Assembly: GCF_000725385.1 (NCBI RefSeq)
Contig: NZ_CP008884.1
Location: 1,798,001-1,862,000 of the forward strand
Direction of reading: 5' to 3'
From: Dyella japonica A8
GTDB lineage: Bacteria; Pseudomonadota; Gammaproteobacteria; Xanthomonadales; Rhodanobacteraceae
DNA: 64,000 nucleotides
This document shows, one piece after another, positions 26,978 through 36,989 of the stretch. The position numbers and the translations under genes were made by a program. Numbering within the stretch: the first letter of the stretch is position 1; each line of letters begins with the position of its first letter. Below the pieces are notes generated by a model. The model was not told the DNA's origin. It saw nothing but the letters and a program-made list of their open reading frames with translations, and ran no database searches.

Positions 26978-28006
26978 TTAACCGATGTGGACGCGCTCGT
27001 CGCCCTGAGCGGGCACGATCTCGCCGATGACCGAACTCTTCAGGCCGTGCGTGGCCAGCAGTTCACTGGCGGCGCTGACGGCATCGCGCGGCAGGATCAC
27101 CGTGAAGCCCACGCCGCAATTGAACGTGCGCCACATTTCCTCGCGCGCCACGTTGCCTTCACGCATCAGCCACTCGAACACCGGCGGCAGCACGATGGCG
27201 GACGCGTCGATGTGGATGCCGAGGCCATCGGGCACCACGCGGATGATGTTTTCCTTCAGGCCGCCACCGGTGATATGCGCCATGCCGTGCACCGGCTGGC
27301 TCTTCATCAGCGCCAGCATGGGTTTGACGTAGATGGTGGTGGGGGCCATCAGCGCATCGGCCAGCGTCACGCCGCCCACGTCGAGGTCCAGCGGGTTGCC
27401 GGCGCGCTCGAGGATCTTGCGGATCAGCGAGTAACCATTGGAGTGCGGACCGGACGAGGCCACGCCGAGGATCACATCGCCCGCGACGATCTTCTCGCCG
27501 GAGAGCAGCTGCGACTTCTCGACGGCGCCGACGGTGAAGCCGCCCAGGTCGTATTCGCCCGGCGGGTACATGTCCGGCATTTCCGCCGTCTCGCCGCCGA
27601 TCAGCGCGCAACCGGCCAGTTCGCAGCCCTTGGCGATGCCGCCGACCACGGCCACGGTGGTGTCCACGTCCAGCTTGCCGGTGGCGAAGTAATCGAGGAA
27701 GAACAGCGGCTCGGCGCCCTGCACCAGCACGTCGTTCACGCACATGCCCACCAGGTCGATGCCGATGGTGTCGTGGCGACCCAGCTGCTGGGCCAGCTTG
27801 AGCTTGGTGCCCACGCCGTCGGTGCCCGAGACCAGCACCGGCTCCTTGTACTTGCCGGAAAGGTCGAACAGGCCGCCGAAGCCGCCCAGGCCGCCCATGA
27901 CTTCAGGACGGGAGGTGCGCTTGACCAGCGGCTTGATGCGTTCGACAACGGCGTTGCCTGCGTCGATATCGACGCCAGCGGCGCGGTAGGTGAGGGCGTC
28001 GGACAT
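26978..28006 (-). CDS. purM: Phosphoribosylformylglycinamidine cyclo-ligase PurM
   Basis: A 342-residue AIR synthetase, the fifth step of purine biosynthesis. Landmarks are [17 protein letters not shown], the metal-binding [39 protein letters not shown] and [20 protein letters not shown]. Length matches the family. It is first in a purM-purN pair and divergent from the DUF2066 gene; regulation by PurR cannot be judged, since no clear operator is visible in the 149-bp spacer. Confidence 0.97.
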   Translation of the reverse strand: MSDALTYRAAGVDIDAGNAVVERIKPLVKRTSRPEVMGGLGGFGGLFDLSGKYKEPVLVSGTDGVGTKLKLAQQLGRHDTIGIDLVGMCVNDVLVQGAEPLFFLDYFATGKLDVDTTVAVVGGIAKGCELAGCALIGGETAEMPDMYPPGEYDLGGFTVGAVEKSQLLSGEKIVAGDVILGVASSGPHSNGYSLIRKILERAGNPLDLDVGGVTLADALMAPTTIYVKPMLALMKSQPVHGMAHITGGGLKENIIRVVPDGLGIHIDASAIVLPPVFEWLMREGNVAREEMWRTFNCGVGFTVILPRDAVSAASELLATHGLKSSVIGEIVPAQGDERVHIG

Positions 28007-28155
28007 GGGGGCAACCCGGCGTTGGGAAACGTCGGATTGTAGCAGTGTGGGGACACACTTTCCTGAGCGGAGGCGTTGAACCGGGACACCTTCGATGGAC
28101 GCTGCCGGACGGATTGGGCAGACTTTCGCTGTTCCCCACCCGGATATCGCTCCCC

Positions 28156-29136
28156 ATGCGCCTGTCCCGCCTTCTGCTCATCTGTTTCATGCTGGGCCTC
28201 GCCCCGCTGCTGTCCGTACGGGCGCAGGGGCAGGTATCGCCGTACACCGTGGTCGTGTCCGTGGCCGACACCAGCGAGGCCGCGCGGGACGCCGCCTTCA
28301 GCGACGCGCTGGCGCAGGTGCTGGCACGCACTTCGGGCGGTCAGGACCTGAGCAGCAAGGCCGGCTACGCCGATGTGCTCAAGGGGGCCTCGGGCATCGT
28401 GCAGCAGTACCAGTACCAGCGCGCCGCGACCGGCATGGCGCTGCAGGTCACGTTCGACCAGGCTGCCGTGCAGCGCGCCGTGGCCCAGATGGGCGTGGCC
28501 GGCGGGGGCTCGCGTCCGCCCGTGCTGGTGGTAGTGCGCGACGAGGACGGCAGCATCCTCACCCGCGAGGCGCTGGGCACCTTGACCCAGACCGTCGCCG
28601 CCAAGGGCTTCAGCACCGTGCTGGCCGACCCGGCCAAGACTGGCGATACCCCGAATCTGACCAGCGCCGAGCCGGAGCAGGTGGCCGCGCTGGCGCGCCA
28701 GTACAAGACCGGCCTGATCCTGCTGGGCCAGATGCATGGCAATGCGGCGGACTGGGCGCTGATGTCCGGCGGCCCGCAGCAGAAATGGAGCACGCAGGGC
28801 GCCAACGCGGCAGCCGTGCTCACCGACGCTGGCAACGGGCTGGTTGATCGCCTCGGCAAGCAGCTCAACGTGATCGGTTCGGCCACCGTCGATGGCAAGC
28901 TGTGGGTGTCGCAGGTCGGTTCGGCCATGGATTACGCCAATCTTGTGGCGGTGCTGCGCAACGACCCCAACGTGCGCCAGGTCACCACGCTGAGCGCGCA
29001 GGGCGACGGCATGTTGTTCGCGGTCAAGGCCGGCCTGCCGATGGATGCGCTGGCCAACAGCCTTGCCGCGAGCGGCCGCCTCCTCCGCGGTGAGTCGCAC
29101 AGCGATGCCGACGCCAGCCTGCGCTGGGTCCACTGA
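28156..29136 (+). CDS. Exported DUF2066 domain protein
   Basis: A 326-residue exported protein of the DUF2066 family. The signal peptide is [20 protein letters not shown] (cleaved near RAQG), followed by the conserved [20 protein letters not shown] and a region ending in GLLREESH-like [18 protein letters not shown]. The family has no known function but sits between purM and a PerM-type transporter in many gammaproteobacteria, as here. The ATG at 28156 is used because it opens the signal peptide; upstream frame lacks one. Confidence 0.85.
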   Translation: MRLSRLLLICFMLGLAPLLSVRAQGQVSPYTVVVSVADTSEAARDAAFSDALAQVLARTSGGQDLSSKAGYADVLKGASGIVQQYQYQRAATGMALQVTFDQAAVQRAVAQMGVAGGGSRPPVLVVVRDEDGSILTREALGTLTQTVAAKGFSTVLADPAKTGDTPNLTSAEPEQVAALARQYKTGLILLGQMHGNAADWALMSGGPQQKWSTQGANAAAVLTDAGNGLVDRLGKQLNVIGSATVDGKLWVSQVGSAMDYANLVAVLRNDPNVRQVTTLSAQGDGMLFAVKAGLPMDALANSLAASGRLLRGESHSDADASLRWVH

Positions 29137-29219
29137 ATCCGGGTGGCGCGAGCTGCCCTGGCCGTGCGCCGATGGGAATCCGGCGCGCGCTTCCTGCTTC
29201 CGACCTCATGGGATGAGCC

Positions 29220-30407
29220 ATGTCGATGACGCCTGATAGCTCCCGCCGTTGGCAGATGCTCGCGATCACCGCGGCCATCTTTTATGTGTTCTGGCTGCTG
29301 GCGCCGGTGCTGATGCCGTTTGCCTTCGCCGCCATGCTGGCCTATCTGGGCGATCCCCTGGCCGATCGCCTGCAGCGCCTGGGCATGGGCAGAACACTGG
29401 CGGTGAGCATCGTGTTCATCGTCTTGCTGCTGCTGACCATCGGCGCGCTGCTGCTGCTGATCCCGCTGATCTCGCGCCAGATCGAGAACCTGGTGGAGAA
29501 CGTCCCGCATTACGTGGACTGGGCGCGCAACACCGCGTTGCCGTGGCTTCAGACCAAGCTTCACCTGGATCCGAGCGCGTTCGACACCGATCGCCTGATG
29601 GAGCAGATCAAGGAGCACCTGGGCTCGATCGGCAACGCCGCCTCCGTGCTGCTGGGCAAGATTTCACGCTCCAGCGTCGGCGTGGTGATGTGGCTGACCA
29701 ACATGGTGTTGATCCCGGTGGTGGCGTTCTACCTACTGCGCGACTGGGACCGCCTGGTAGCCTGGATCGACAGCATGCTGCCGCGTTCCATCGAGCCCAC
29801 CGCCGCCCACCTGGCCCGCGAGGCCGACAACGTGCTCGGCGCCTTCGTGCGCGGCCAGCTGCTGGTGATGTTGGCGCTCGGCATCTTTTACGGGGTGGCG
29901 CTGACCCTGATGGGGCTGTCCGTGGGCCCGTTGATCGGTATGATCGCCGGCCTGCTCAGTTTCGTGCCTTACCTGGGCTTCATCGTGGGCTTCGGTTCCG
30001 CGCTGATCGCCGCCATGGTGCAATACGGTGACTGGACCCACGTGCTGATCGTGGTGGGCATCTTCATGGCCGGCCAGTTGCTGGAAGGCTATGTGCTGGT
30101 GCCGCAGCTGGTGGGCGACAAGATCGGCCTGCATCCGGTGGCCGTGATTTTCGCCGTGCTGGCGGGCGGTTACCTGTTTGGCTTCCTGGGCGTGCTGTTG
30201 GCGCTGCCGGCGGCTTCGGTGATCCTGGTGGTGCTGCGCTACCTGGCGGAGCGTTACCGGCAAAGTGATCTGTACACGGAGGAGGGCCACGGGGATCCGG
30301 TGCTCACCGAAGTGGACGTGGTCGTCGATACCTCGAACGGTGAGGTGAAATCCCGCACGATCGTCGACGAACAAGGCAACAAGAAGGACGTAGAACCACC
30401 CCGATGA
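29220..30407 (+). CDS. AI-2E/PerM family membrane transporter
   Basis: A 395-residue polytopic protein of the AI-2 exporter-like (PerM/TqsA) superfamily. About eight membrane segments are arranged as two N-terminal helices (FYVFWLLAPVLMPFAFAAML), a helical periplasmic stretch, and a C-terminal group with GLLSFVPYLGFIVGFGSALI and PQLVGDKIGLHPVAVIFAVL, the family signature. The tail is acidic and cytoplasmic. Substrates differ widely within the family, so none is assigned. It overlaps hda by four bases (ATGA), the order seen in many gammaproteobacteria. Confidence 0.9.
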   Translation: MSMTPDSSRRWQMLAITAAIFYVFWLLAPVLMPFAFAAMLAYLGDPLADRLQRLGMGRTLAVSIVFIVLLLLTIGALLLLIPLISRQIENLVENVPHYVDWARNTALPWLQTKLHLDPSAFDTDRLMEQIKEHLGSIGNAASVLLGKISRSSVGVVMWLTNMVLIPVVAFYLLRDWDRLVAWIDSMLPRSIEPTAAHLAREADNVLGAFVRGQLLVMLALGIFYGVALTLMGLSVGPLIGMIAGLLSFVPYLGFIVGFGSALIAAMVQYGDWTHVLIVVGIFMAGQLLEGYVLVPQLVGDKIGLHPVAVIFAVLAGGYLFGFLGVLLALPAASVILVVLRYLAERYRQSDLYTEEGHGDPVLTEVDVVVDTSNGEVKSRTIVDEQGNKKDVEPPR

Positions 30408-31096
30408 TTCCGCAGTTGCCGCTTGTCCTGCGCTGGCCCCGACGCCAGCGTTTCGAACATTTCCACCCCGGCAGTAACGTCGTGACGCTGTCCGCCGTGG
30501 AGCAGGTGGCGTACGTGCCGGGTACGCCGTGGCTGTATCTGGCGGGGCCGGCCGGGAGCGGCAAGAGCCATCTGCTGGTGGCGGCCTGCCAGGCGGCCAT
30601 CCAGGGCGGCCGCACGGTGCAATACCTGCCGCTGGCGAGCATTGGCGACAAGGCCGGCGCCATCCGTGGCGTGGTGGGCAGCGAATTCCTGGCCCTGGAC
30701 GACCTGGGCGCCATTGCCGGCGACCGTGAAGCCGAGCATGCCCTGTTCGACGTCTACAACCGGGCCAAGGCCGAAGGCGCGACGCTGCTGTTTGCGGCCG
30801 ACGCGCTGCCAACCCAGTTGGGTCTTGGGCTTCCCGACCTGCGCTCGCGGCTGGGTGCCTGTCAGCAGGCTTTGCTGAAGCCGCTGGATGATGCCGAGCG
30901 CCGGGCCGTACTGCGCCAGGAAGCCGGCACGCGCGGCATCGAGCTGGATGACACGGTACTGGACTGGCTGTTTACCCATTACAAGCGTGACCTCGGTGCC
31001 TTGCTCGATCTGCTGGATCGCATCGATCAGGCCTCGCTGGCGGCGCGCAGGCGCATCACCATTCCCTTTTTGCGTGATTTTCTGCGCGGCGATTAG
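30404..31096 (+). CDS. hda: DnaA regulatory inactivator Hda
   Basis: A 230-residue AAA+ protein that, with the DNA-bound sliding clamp, stimulates ATP hydrolysis by DnaA after initiation. The N-terminal clamp-binding motif QLPLVL is present at residues 4-9; Walker A is GPAGSGKSHL, the Walker B equivalent LALDDLGAI, and the C-terminal lid contains HYKRDLGALLDLLDRID. It overlaps the upstream transporter by four bases. Confidence 0.94.
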   Translation: MIPQLPLVLRWPRRQRFEHFHPGSNVVTLSAVEQVAYVPGTPWLYLAGPAGSGKSHLLVAACQAAIQGGRTVQYLPLASIGDKAGAIRGVVGSEFLALDDLGAIAGDREAEHALFDVYNRAKAEGATLLFAADALPTQLGLGLPDLRSRLGACQQALLKPLDDAERRAVLRQEAGTRGIELDDTVLDWLFTHYKRDLGALLDLLDRIDQASLAARRRITIPFLRDFLRGD

Positions 31097-31175
31097 CCGT
31101 CCATAGACACCGGTCATGGCGACCAGCGCATCGCCAGGCGCTTAATGCTGGCTGTTTCCAAGGAGTAATGGAGTG

Positions 31176-31682
31176 ATGAAGAAGGAACTTGCCGGCGTCG
31201 GTCTGGCGCTGCTATCGCTCACGCTGAGCCTTTGTGCGTTTGCCGAGGCTGACGGCATGGCGCCCGCCATCGTGGCGGCCCCGGGGCGGGCCGTGTGCTC
31301 GTCGGCTGACGTTGCGCTCGGTGGCAGCCCGGCCAAGGGGCAGCTCTGCGTGACCGAAGGCTCATTCGGCCACGATCGTTATGTCTTCGACCTGGACGGC
31401 ACCGCCGTCATCACGGGCATCGATGACGAGACGACCCGAGGGCTCTCCGGCTCCTACAAGGGGCAGTCGTTGGGCATGACATGCGCACCGGACATCAAGA
31501 AACCCGCTGACGACGACAGCTACGTGGTCGGCCTGGAAAAGAGCATGGTCGAAAAGCGCGGTATGAAGCCCGCTGATGCGCACAATCTGGCCGTTGCCAT
31601 GGCCACGGTGGAAGTCGGGCGCACGTGCATCGTGAAGCAAGCGGAAGCCGTGCTGATGAAAGTGCCTGTACGCTTTCCTTGA
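31176..31682 (+). CDS. Exported hypothetical protein with four cysteines
   Basis: I do not recognise this 168-residue protein. It has a clear signal peptide (LAGVGLALLSLTLSLCAFAE), then a soluble domain with cysteines in RAVCSSADV, GQLCVTEG, GMTCAPDI and GRTCIVKQ that could form two disulfides in the periplasm. The start is uncertain: AGGAG at 31161 lies two bases before a two-codon ORF (ATG GAG TGA) whose stop overlaps the ATG used here, and a GTG precedes that ATG by one codon. It ends just before a bidirectional terminator shared with suhB. Confidence 0.75.
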   Translation: MKKELAGVGLALLSLTLSLCAFAEADGMAPAIVAAPGRAVCSSADVALGGSPAKGQLCVTEGSFGHDRYVFDLDGTAVITGIDDETTRGLSGSYKGQSLGMTCAPDIKKPADDDSYVVGLEKSMVEKRGMKPADAHNLAVAMATVEVGRTCIVKQAEAVLMKVPVRFP

Positions 31683-31690
31683 GCCAAATA

Positions 31691-31718
31691 GAAAAAGGCG
31701 CCGGAAGGCGCCTTTTTC
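31691..31718. terminator. Bidirectional intrinsic terminator
   Basis: A 12-bp perfect stem (31691-31702 with 31707-31718), GGCGCC pairing with itself through a GGAA loop, with an A-tract before and a T-tract after. It lies between the convergent exported protein gene and suhB, and serves both strands. Confidence 0.92.
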
Positions 31719-31737
31719 TTCGCGATGAACCGGGCGT

Positions 31738-32541
31738 TCAGGCCATCAGCAGCCGCGGCGTGGCGTTCGCGCTGATGGCATCCACCATGGCCTGCGCCAC
31801 GTTGAGGTTGCCGGCGACGATGTTGCCGCTTTCCGGAATGCCGTCGCGGCCGGCGAAGTCGCAGTAACGGCCGCCCGCCTCGCGCACCAGCAGCACGCCG
31901 GCAGCCATGTCCCAGGGCTTCAGGCCGATCTCGAAGAAACCGTCGTAGCGGCCGGCGGCCACGTAGGCCAGGTCGAGCGCGGCAGAACCGGAGCGGCGGA
32001 TGTCCTCGGCCTGGCCAAGCAGGGCGCGGGTCATGTCGAGCTGGGCGTCCAGGTGCGAGCGCTGGCGGTACGGGAAGCCGGTGGCGATCATCGCGCCGCC
32101 CAGGTTTTCGCGCTTGGCCACGCGGATGCGGCGGTCGTTGAGGTAGGCGCCATCGCCCTTGCTGGCGGTGAACAGCTCGTCGCGCAGCGGGTCGAACACC
32201 ACTGCGTACACCGGCTCGCCCTTGTCGAGCAGGGCGATGGACACGGAGAAGTGCGGGATACCGCGCAGGTAGTTGTGCGTGCCGTCGAGCGGATCGATCA
32301 CCCAGGTCAGCGGGCCCTTGCCGATGGCGCCGCTTTCCTCGGCGAGGAAGCCGTGCGTCGGGTAGGCGCGCTTGAGTTCCTTGACGATCTCGGCTTCGGC
32401 CAGGCGGTCGACTTCCGAGGCGAAGTCCATGCGTTGCTTTTCGACGACGTTGAGTCCGTCGATGCGATTCATGTAGCGCAGGATGATGTTTCCTGCGGAG
32501 CGCGCGGCGCGCACCGCGACGTTGACGGCGGGTCTTGGCAT
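31738..32541 (-). CDS. suhB: Inositol-1-monophosphatase family protein SuhB
   Basis: A 267-residue enzyme, the same length as E. coli SuhB. The metal-binding motifs are [28 protein letters not shown] and [16 protein letters not shown]. Besides hydrolysing inositol phosphates, SuhB in E. coli takes part in ribosomal RNA antitermination complexes. The ATG before [12 protein letters not shown] is used; a TTG five codons upstream is the only alternative. It is divergent from trmJ, the conserved arrangement in gammaproteobacteria. Confidence 0.95.
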   Translation of the reverse strand: MPRPAVNVAVRAARSAGNIILRYMNRIDGLNVVEKQRMDFASEVDRLAEAEIVKELKRAYPTHGFLAEESGAIGKGPLTWVIDPLDGTHNYLRGIPHFSVSIALLDKGEPVYAVVFDPLRDELFTASKGDGAYLNDRRIRVAKRENLGGAMIATGFPYRQRSHLDAQLDMTRALLGQAEDIRRSGSAALDLAYVAAGRYDGFFEIGLKPWDMAAGVLLVREAGGRYCDFAGRDGIPESGNIVAGNLNVAQAMVDAISANATPRLLMA

Positions 32542-32700
32542 GGCTTCGGCTTTCAAAAGAGCGGGGTTTCGGCGGCGAAGTCTAGCAGACAGACGGCCTC
32601 CGGGTCAGGCCGCCCCCGGGGGGAACGGACGCCCGGGTTTGACAGGACGGCCGGAGGTTTCCAAGCTTTGCGCCCGTTTGCACGAGTTTTTGCCATCCCG

Positions 32701-33477
32701 ATGAGCGCTGAATCCGACCTTGCCGCCCGCATCCGCTACGTGCTGGTGCGCACCTCGCACCCCGGCAATATCGGCAGCGCGGCCCGTGCCATCCGCACCA
32801 TGGGCTTCGACCGTATGGCCCTGGTGGCTCCGCACCGGTTCCCGGACCAGGAAGCCTCCGCACTGGCCGCCGGCGCGGATGACGTGCTGGAAAACGCCAC
32901 CGTCAGCGAGGGGCTGGTCGATGCCCTGGCCGGGACCAGCCTGGCGCTGGGCCTTTCCGCCCGTCGTCGCGGCGTGGATCTGGAGGAAATCACCCCCCGC
33001 GAGGCGGCGGCACGCGCGCTGGCTGCTGCGGCGCGTGGCGAACAGGTGGCCCTGGTATTCGGCAACGAGCGGACGGGTCTGGAGAACGAAGAGCTGGCCC
33101 GCTGCCATGCCATGGTGCGCATCCCCAGCGTGGACGACTTCAGCTCGCTCAACCTCTCGCAGGCCGTCCAGGTGATGGCCTATGAACTGCGCGTGGCGTC
33201 CCTGGGCGAGGTTGCCCCTCCGGTGCGCGCGGATGCCGAGCCACCGGCCGATGCCGCGCAGATGGAGCGTTTCTTCGAGCATCTTTCGCAGATGCTCGAC
33301 GACATCGACTTCCACAAGGGGCGCGCGCCCACCACCATCATGTTGCGCCTGCGCAAACTGTTCCAGCGCGCCCAGCCGGACGAGCGCGAATTGCGCGTCA
33401 TGCATGGCATTTTCGCCGACGCCCAGCGCATGGCCCAGATCGCCAGCGGCAAGATCAAGGCGTCGAAGGGCGAGTGA
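32701..33477 (+). CDS. trmJ: tRNA (cytidine/uridine-2'-O-)-methyltransferase TrmJ
   Basis: A 258-residue SPOUT methyltransferase that 2'-O-methylates residue 32 of certain tRNAs. The N-terminal motif is RIRYVLVRTSHPGNIGSAAR; the trefoil-knot SAM-binding motifs are LVFGNERTGLENEEL and SLNLSQAVQVMAYEL. The C-terminal extension is typical of the TrmJ dimer. The start is the ATG at 32701; the frame is open far upstream but that part is antisense to suhB. It converges on the CorC-like gene with a REP pair between. Confidence 0.94.
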   Translation: MSAESDLAARIRYVLVRTSHPGNIGSAARAIRTMGFDRMALVAPHRFPDQEASALAAGADDVLENATVSEGLVDALAGTSLALGLSARRRGVDLEEITPREAAARALAAAARGEQVALVFGNERTGLENEELARCHAMVRIPSVDDFSSLNLSQAVQVMAYELRVASLGEVAPPVRADAEPPADAAQMERFFEHLSQMLDDIDFHKGRAPTTIMLRLRKLFQRAQPDERELRVMHGIFADAQRMAQIASGKIKASKGE

Positions 33478-33488
33478 TCAGACGCCCA

Positions 33489-33559
33489 CTGTAGGAGCGC
33501 ACTTGTGCGCGACCGTCTGGAGCGTGGCGCTGCGGTCGCGCACAAGTGCGCTCCTACAG
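33489..33559. repeat. REP inverted pair, 27-bp arms
   Basis: Exact 27-bp inverted arms at 33489-33515 and 33533-33559 with a 17-bp centre. The arms are identical to those of the copy at 12.8 kb; only the centre differs. It lies between the convergent trmJ and CorC-like genes. Confidence 0.9.
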
Positions 33560-33572
33560 GGGGAGGGTGCTG

Positions 33573-34895
33573 TCAGAACCCGTCTTCCTCCACATCGATC
33601 TTCGGCAGCTGCGTGATCAGCAGCTTGTCGATGCGCGCGCCGTCCAGATCCAGCACTTCCACGCGGAAGCCGTGCCAGTCGAACGTTTCGCCGACCTGCG
33701 GAATGTGGCCGAGCACGGCCATCACCATGCCGGCGGCGGTGCGGTACCCGTGCTCTTCCTCGCCGGGCAGGGCGTCGACCTTCAGTAGCTCGCGCAGGTC
33801 GTCGGTGGACAGCGAGCCATCCAGCAGCCAGCTGCCGTCCTCGCGGGGCGTGATCAGCGGGCTTTCCGTCTTGTCGTTGCTGCCCAGCTGGGTGGCGCCC
33901 ACGATGGCGGCCAGCAGGTCGTTGAGCGTTACCAGGCCCACGATGTCGCCATACTCGTCGACCACCAGCGCCAACTGGGTTTCCGCGTCGCGGAACTCCT
34001 CCAGCAGGTCCAGCGCGCGCGCCGTGGCGGGTACATAGAGTGGCTTGGAGAGCTGCCCGAAGATATCGGGCTTGCCCTGGGCAAACCCGCGCAGCAGGCG
34101 CTTCACTTCCACCACGCCAAGGATGTCGCTTTCGTCGCCGCGATACACCGGATAGCGCGAATAAGGCGTCGTGCGCAGGATCTCCGCGTTCTCCTGGTAG
34201 CTCGCCGCCGCGTCCAGCCACACGATGCGCGTGCGAGGCGTCATCACGCTGTCCACTGAGCGGTCACCCAGGCGCAGCACGCGATTGACCATATTGTGCT
34301 CGTCGGGATCCAGGATGCCGTGCTCGGCGCTTTCGGCCACCAGCAGGCGGATTTCCTCTTCCGTGGCGGCGTCGTTGCCGCGTTTCTGCACGCGCAGCAG
34401 GCGCAACAGCAGGCTGCTGGAGAAGTTGAGCAGCCAGACGAACGGAGCGGCCAGGCGCGAGAGCACCATCATCGGCATCGCCACGTAGCCGGAGATGAGT
34501 TCCGGCGCCGACAGGGCGAGCCGCTTGGGCACTAGCTCGCCAATGACGATCTGGATGAACGAGATCAGGCCGAAGCCCAGCACCAGGCCGATGACCTTGG
34601 CGTATGGCTCCATCCAGGCGGCCCGCCCGCCATGGATGGCCGTGGCGATATGGTCGCCCAGGGCATCGCCGGCCAGGGCGCCGGTGACCAGGATGACCAG
34701 GGTCATGCCGACCTGGACGGTGGACAGGAAGCGCTCCGGTGCCTGGGCATTGCGCAGGGCCACGCGGGCCCGGCGGCTGTCGCGGGCCATCTGCTTCAGG
34801 CGCGTCTTGCGGGAGGCCACCAGGGCCATCTCGGACAGGGCGAAGAAGCCGTTGAAGAAGGAGAGGAGGACGACGGTGAGGATTTCGGTCAGCAT
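33573..34895 (-). CDS. Hemolysin-family/CorC-like membrane protein (CNNM-CBS)
   Basis: A 440-residue protein with the three-part layout of the HlyC/CorC (UPF0053) family: an N-terminal DUF21/CNNM membrane domain (three to four helices; TEILTVVLLSFFNGFFALSE, then IQIVIGELVPKRLAL), a CBS pair (SVMTPRTRIVWLDAAAS and LALVVDEYGDIVGLVTL), and a C-terminal CorC_HlyC domain. Homologues are implicated in magnesium or cobalt efflux; true haemolytic activity is not expected. The ATG before LTEILT is used, since the frame upstream has no membrane-domain features. Confidence 0.92.
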   Translation of the reverse strand: MLTEILTVVLLSFFNGFFALSEMALVASRKTRLKQMARDSRRARVALRNAQAPERFLSTVQVGMTLVILVTGALAGDALGDHIATAIHGGRAAWMEPYAKVIGLVLGFGLISFIQIVIGELVPKRLALSAPELISGYVAMPMMVLSRLAAPFVWLLNFSSSLLLRLLRVQKRGNDAATEEEIRLLVAESAEHGILDPDEHNMVNRVLRLGDRSVDSVMTPRTRIVWLDAAASYQENAEILRTTPYSRYPVYRGDESDILGVVEVKRLLRGFAQGKPDIFGQLSKPLYVPATARALDLLEEFRDAETQLALVVDEYGDIVGLVTLNDLLAAIVGATQLGSNDKTESPLITPREDGSWLLDGSLSTDDLRELLKVDALPGEEEHGYRTAAGMVMAVLGHIPQVGETFDWHGFRVEVLDLDGARIDKLLITQLPKIDVEEDGF

Positions 34896-35092
34896 CGGGG
34901 CGGCCGGCCGCAGTGGAGGTCGCGAAAGGACATGAGACGGAGTGTAAGGCCTAAGCAGGGCAGGGTACGCGTCAAACCGCACCCGGGGTCAAAAATCGCT
35001 CCAAAGGGCGTGTGGGGCGCTTGATGCGGCACGGCAGGGGCCTCCTGTAACATACGCGTCATTTTCCGCCCCGCACCCCAGGCAATAACCGC

Positions 35093-35722
35093 ATGTTTTC
35101 ATTGCAAACGATTTTCGGCAAAGGCGACAAGTTCTATGGCCTGCTCGAACAGAGCGCCGAGGCTGCCCGCGAAAGCGCCAAGGCTCTGCACGACCTGGTG
35201 ACCCGCAAGGATCACGCTCCCGTGATGGCCGCCTTCGCCGCTGCACGCGCCAGGGAGAAGGCACTGGCAGGGCAGATCAGCGAGGAGCTGGTGAACACGT
35301 TCGTCACTGCGCTCGACCGCGAGGACATCGAGGCGCTCAACTCCGCGCTGTACAAGATTCCCAAGACCATCGAGAAGTTTGCCGAGCGCTACGAGATCGT
35401 CTCCGGGCGCCTGACCGACGTGGACTTCGCCGCCCGCGCCCTGGTGCTGGAACGGGCGACGGCGGTGGTGTCGGAGATGATCGGCGAGCTGCGCCGCGGC
35501 CTGCGCATCGATCCGGTGAAGAAGCTGCAGGATCGCCTGCAGACGCTGGAATCCGAAGGCGACCGCATGCTGCTTTCGCCGTACCGCACGCTCTATGTCG
35601 AAGGCAACGACGCCATGCGCGCCATGCTGGCGAAGGATCTGTTCGAACTGATCGAGAAGGCGATCGACAAGTGCCGCGACGTCGGCAACATCGTCTACTC
35701 GATCGTCCTGAAGAACTCCTGA
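35093..35722 (+). CDS. DUF47/PhoU-like Pit accessory protein
   Basis: A 209-residue, almost wholly helical protein of the DUF47 family, distantly related to PhoU. It contains KFYGLLEQSAEAARESAKAL and KAIDKCRDVGNIVYSIVLKN, the usual ends of the domain. DUF47 proteins are typically encoded beside low-affinity PiT phosphate transporters and are thought to regulate or assemble them. Here the transporter starts 69 bp downstream, so an operon is likely. Confidence 0.9.
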   Translation: MFSLQTIFGKGDKFYGLLEQSAEAARESAKALHDLVTRKDHAPVMAAFAAARAREKALAGQISEELVNTFVTALDREDIEALNSALYKIPKTIEKFAERYEIVSGRLTDVDFAARALVLERATAVVSEMIGELRRGLRIDPVKKLQDRLQTLESEGDRMLLSPYRTLYVEGNDAMRAMLAKDLFELIEKAIDKCRDVGNIVYSIVLKNS

Positions 35723-35791
35723 GGCCGGCACGATGACGTCTTTCCTTTCGTGCCGCCCGGTGTCGTTCCGGGCCGTTGCCGGGGTGCGCGC

Positions 35792-36913
35792 ATGAGCATC
35801 GGCCTCGCCATCGCGGTGGTGCTGATCGCGCTGGCATTCACCTATATCAACGGCTTCCACGACACCGCCAACTCCATCGCCACCGTCGTCGCCACCAAGG
35901 TGCTGACGCCGGGGCAGGCAGTGATGCTGGCGGCGATCACCAACCTGATCGGCGCGCTGTGGGGCACGGCGGTGGCCAAGACCATCGCGGCCGGCCTGAT
36001 CGATGTGCACGTGATCGATGCGGGGCCGCAGTTGCTTATCTGCGCCCTGCTCGCGGCCACGGTGTGGAACCTCATCACCTGGTGGCTGGGCCTGCCGTCC
36101 AGCTCCAGCCACGCCCTGGTGGGCGCGCTGGTGGGCGCGGCCATCGCGGCGTCCGGAAACAACTTCGCCTCGGTGATCTGGTCGCAGGGCGGGGCGCATT
36201 GGTGGGACGGCAAGGGCGTGATTCCCAAGGTCGTCGTGCCCATGGTCGTGTCACCCTTGATGGGCTTCGTCATAGGCTTCCTGTTGATGGGTGCGCTCTA
36301 CGCGTTGCTGAGCTGGTTCTCCAGTCGCACGGGCTTCCTGCGACGCTTCGGCCGCACGCCGTTCGTGAATGCGTTCTTTGGCAAGGCGCAGATCGTGTCG
36401 GCCAGTGCCATGGGCCTCGCGCACGGCATGAACGACGCGCAGAAGAGCATGGGCATCATCGCCCTGGCGCTTGCCGGCGCCACTGCGGCGGGTCAGTTCG
36501 ACGGCCTGCCGGCATGGCTGGGTTTCCTGCGCATCCAGGGTTCCAGCGACGGTGGCTTCAACGTGCCCGCGTGGGTGGCGGTGGTCTGCGCGCTGACCAT
36601 GGCCGGCGGCACCGCGGGCGGTGGCTGGCGCATCATCAAGACGCTTGGCCACAAGATGGTGAAGCTCCACCCCATCAACGGCTTTGCGGCGGAAGGCAGT
36701 TCCGCGGCGGTGATCCTTACCGCGTCAGCGTTCGGCATCCCGGTGTCGACCACGCACAACGTGTCCGCATCCATCATGGGCGTGGGCGCGGCCAAGCGCT
36801 GGAACGCCATCCGCTGGTCGGTGGTGGAGCGCATGGTGTGGGCGTGGATCCTCACCCTGCCGATCACCGCGCTGCTGGCCTACGGCCTGGTGCGGCTGTC
36901 AGCCTTGTTCTGA
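35792..36913 (+). CDS. PiT-family inorganic phosphate transporter
   Basis: A 373-residue low-affinity phosphate permease with about ten membrane helices. The two family signatures are present: FTYINGFHDTANSIATVVAT near the N-terminus and GLAHGMNDAQKSMGIIALAL in the second half, the inverted-repeat PiT motifs. The ATG before SIGLAIAVV is used because an earlier in-frame ATG would add 14 residues ahead of the first helix. It is paired with the DUF47 gene; a REP element follows at the convergent junction. Confidence 0.94.
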   Translation: MSIGLAIAVVLIALAFTYINGFHDTANSIATVVATKVLTPGQAVMLAAITNLIGALWGTAVAKTIAAGLIDVHVIDAGPQLLICALLAATVWNLITWWLGLPSSSSHALVGALVGAAIAASGNNFASVIWSQGGAHWWDGKGVIPKVVVPMVVSPLMGFVIGFLLMGALYALLSWFSSRTGFLRRFGRTPFVNAFFGKAQIVSASAMGLAHGMNDAQKSMGIIALALAGATAAGQFDGLPAWLGFLRIQGSSDGGFNVPAWVAVVCALTMAGGTAGGGWRIIKTLGHKMVKLHPINGFAAEGSSAAVILTASAFGIPVSTTHNVSASIMGVGAAKRWNAIRWSVVERMVWAWILTLPITALLAYGLVRLSALF

Positions 36914-36921
36914 TCCGTTTT

Positions 36922-36982
36922 TGTAGGAGCGCACTTGTGCGCGACCAGGATGCTTCGGGTCGCGCACAAGTGCGCTCCTACA
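36922..36982. repeat. REP inverted pair, 25-bp arms
   Basis: Exact 25-bp inverted arms at 36922-36946 and 36958-36982, with an 11-bp centre; same family as the copies at 12.8 and 33.5 kb. It lies between the convergent PiT transporter and the uncharacterised gene below, 8 bp from each, so it could end transcription from both sides. Confidence 0.9.
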
Positions 36983-36989
36983 GAAAGAT

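Noticed and set aside
26618..28042. A 474-codon plus-strand frame over purM and purN.
   Set aside because: Antisense to two confidently identified purine genes; no domain features.
32053..32700. A much longer N-terminus for TrmJ.
   Set aside because: The extra frame is antisense to suhB, and the ATG at 32701 gives the family's normal length.
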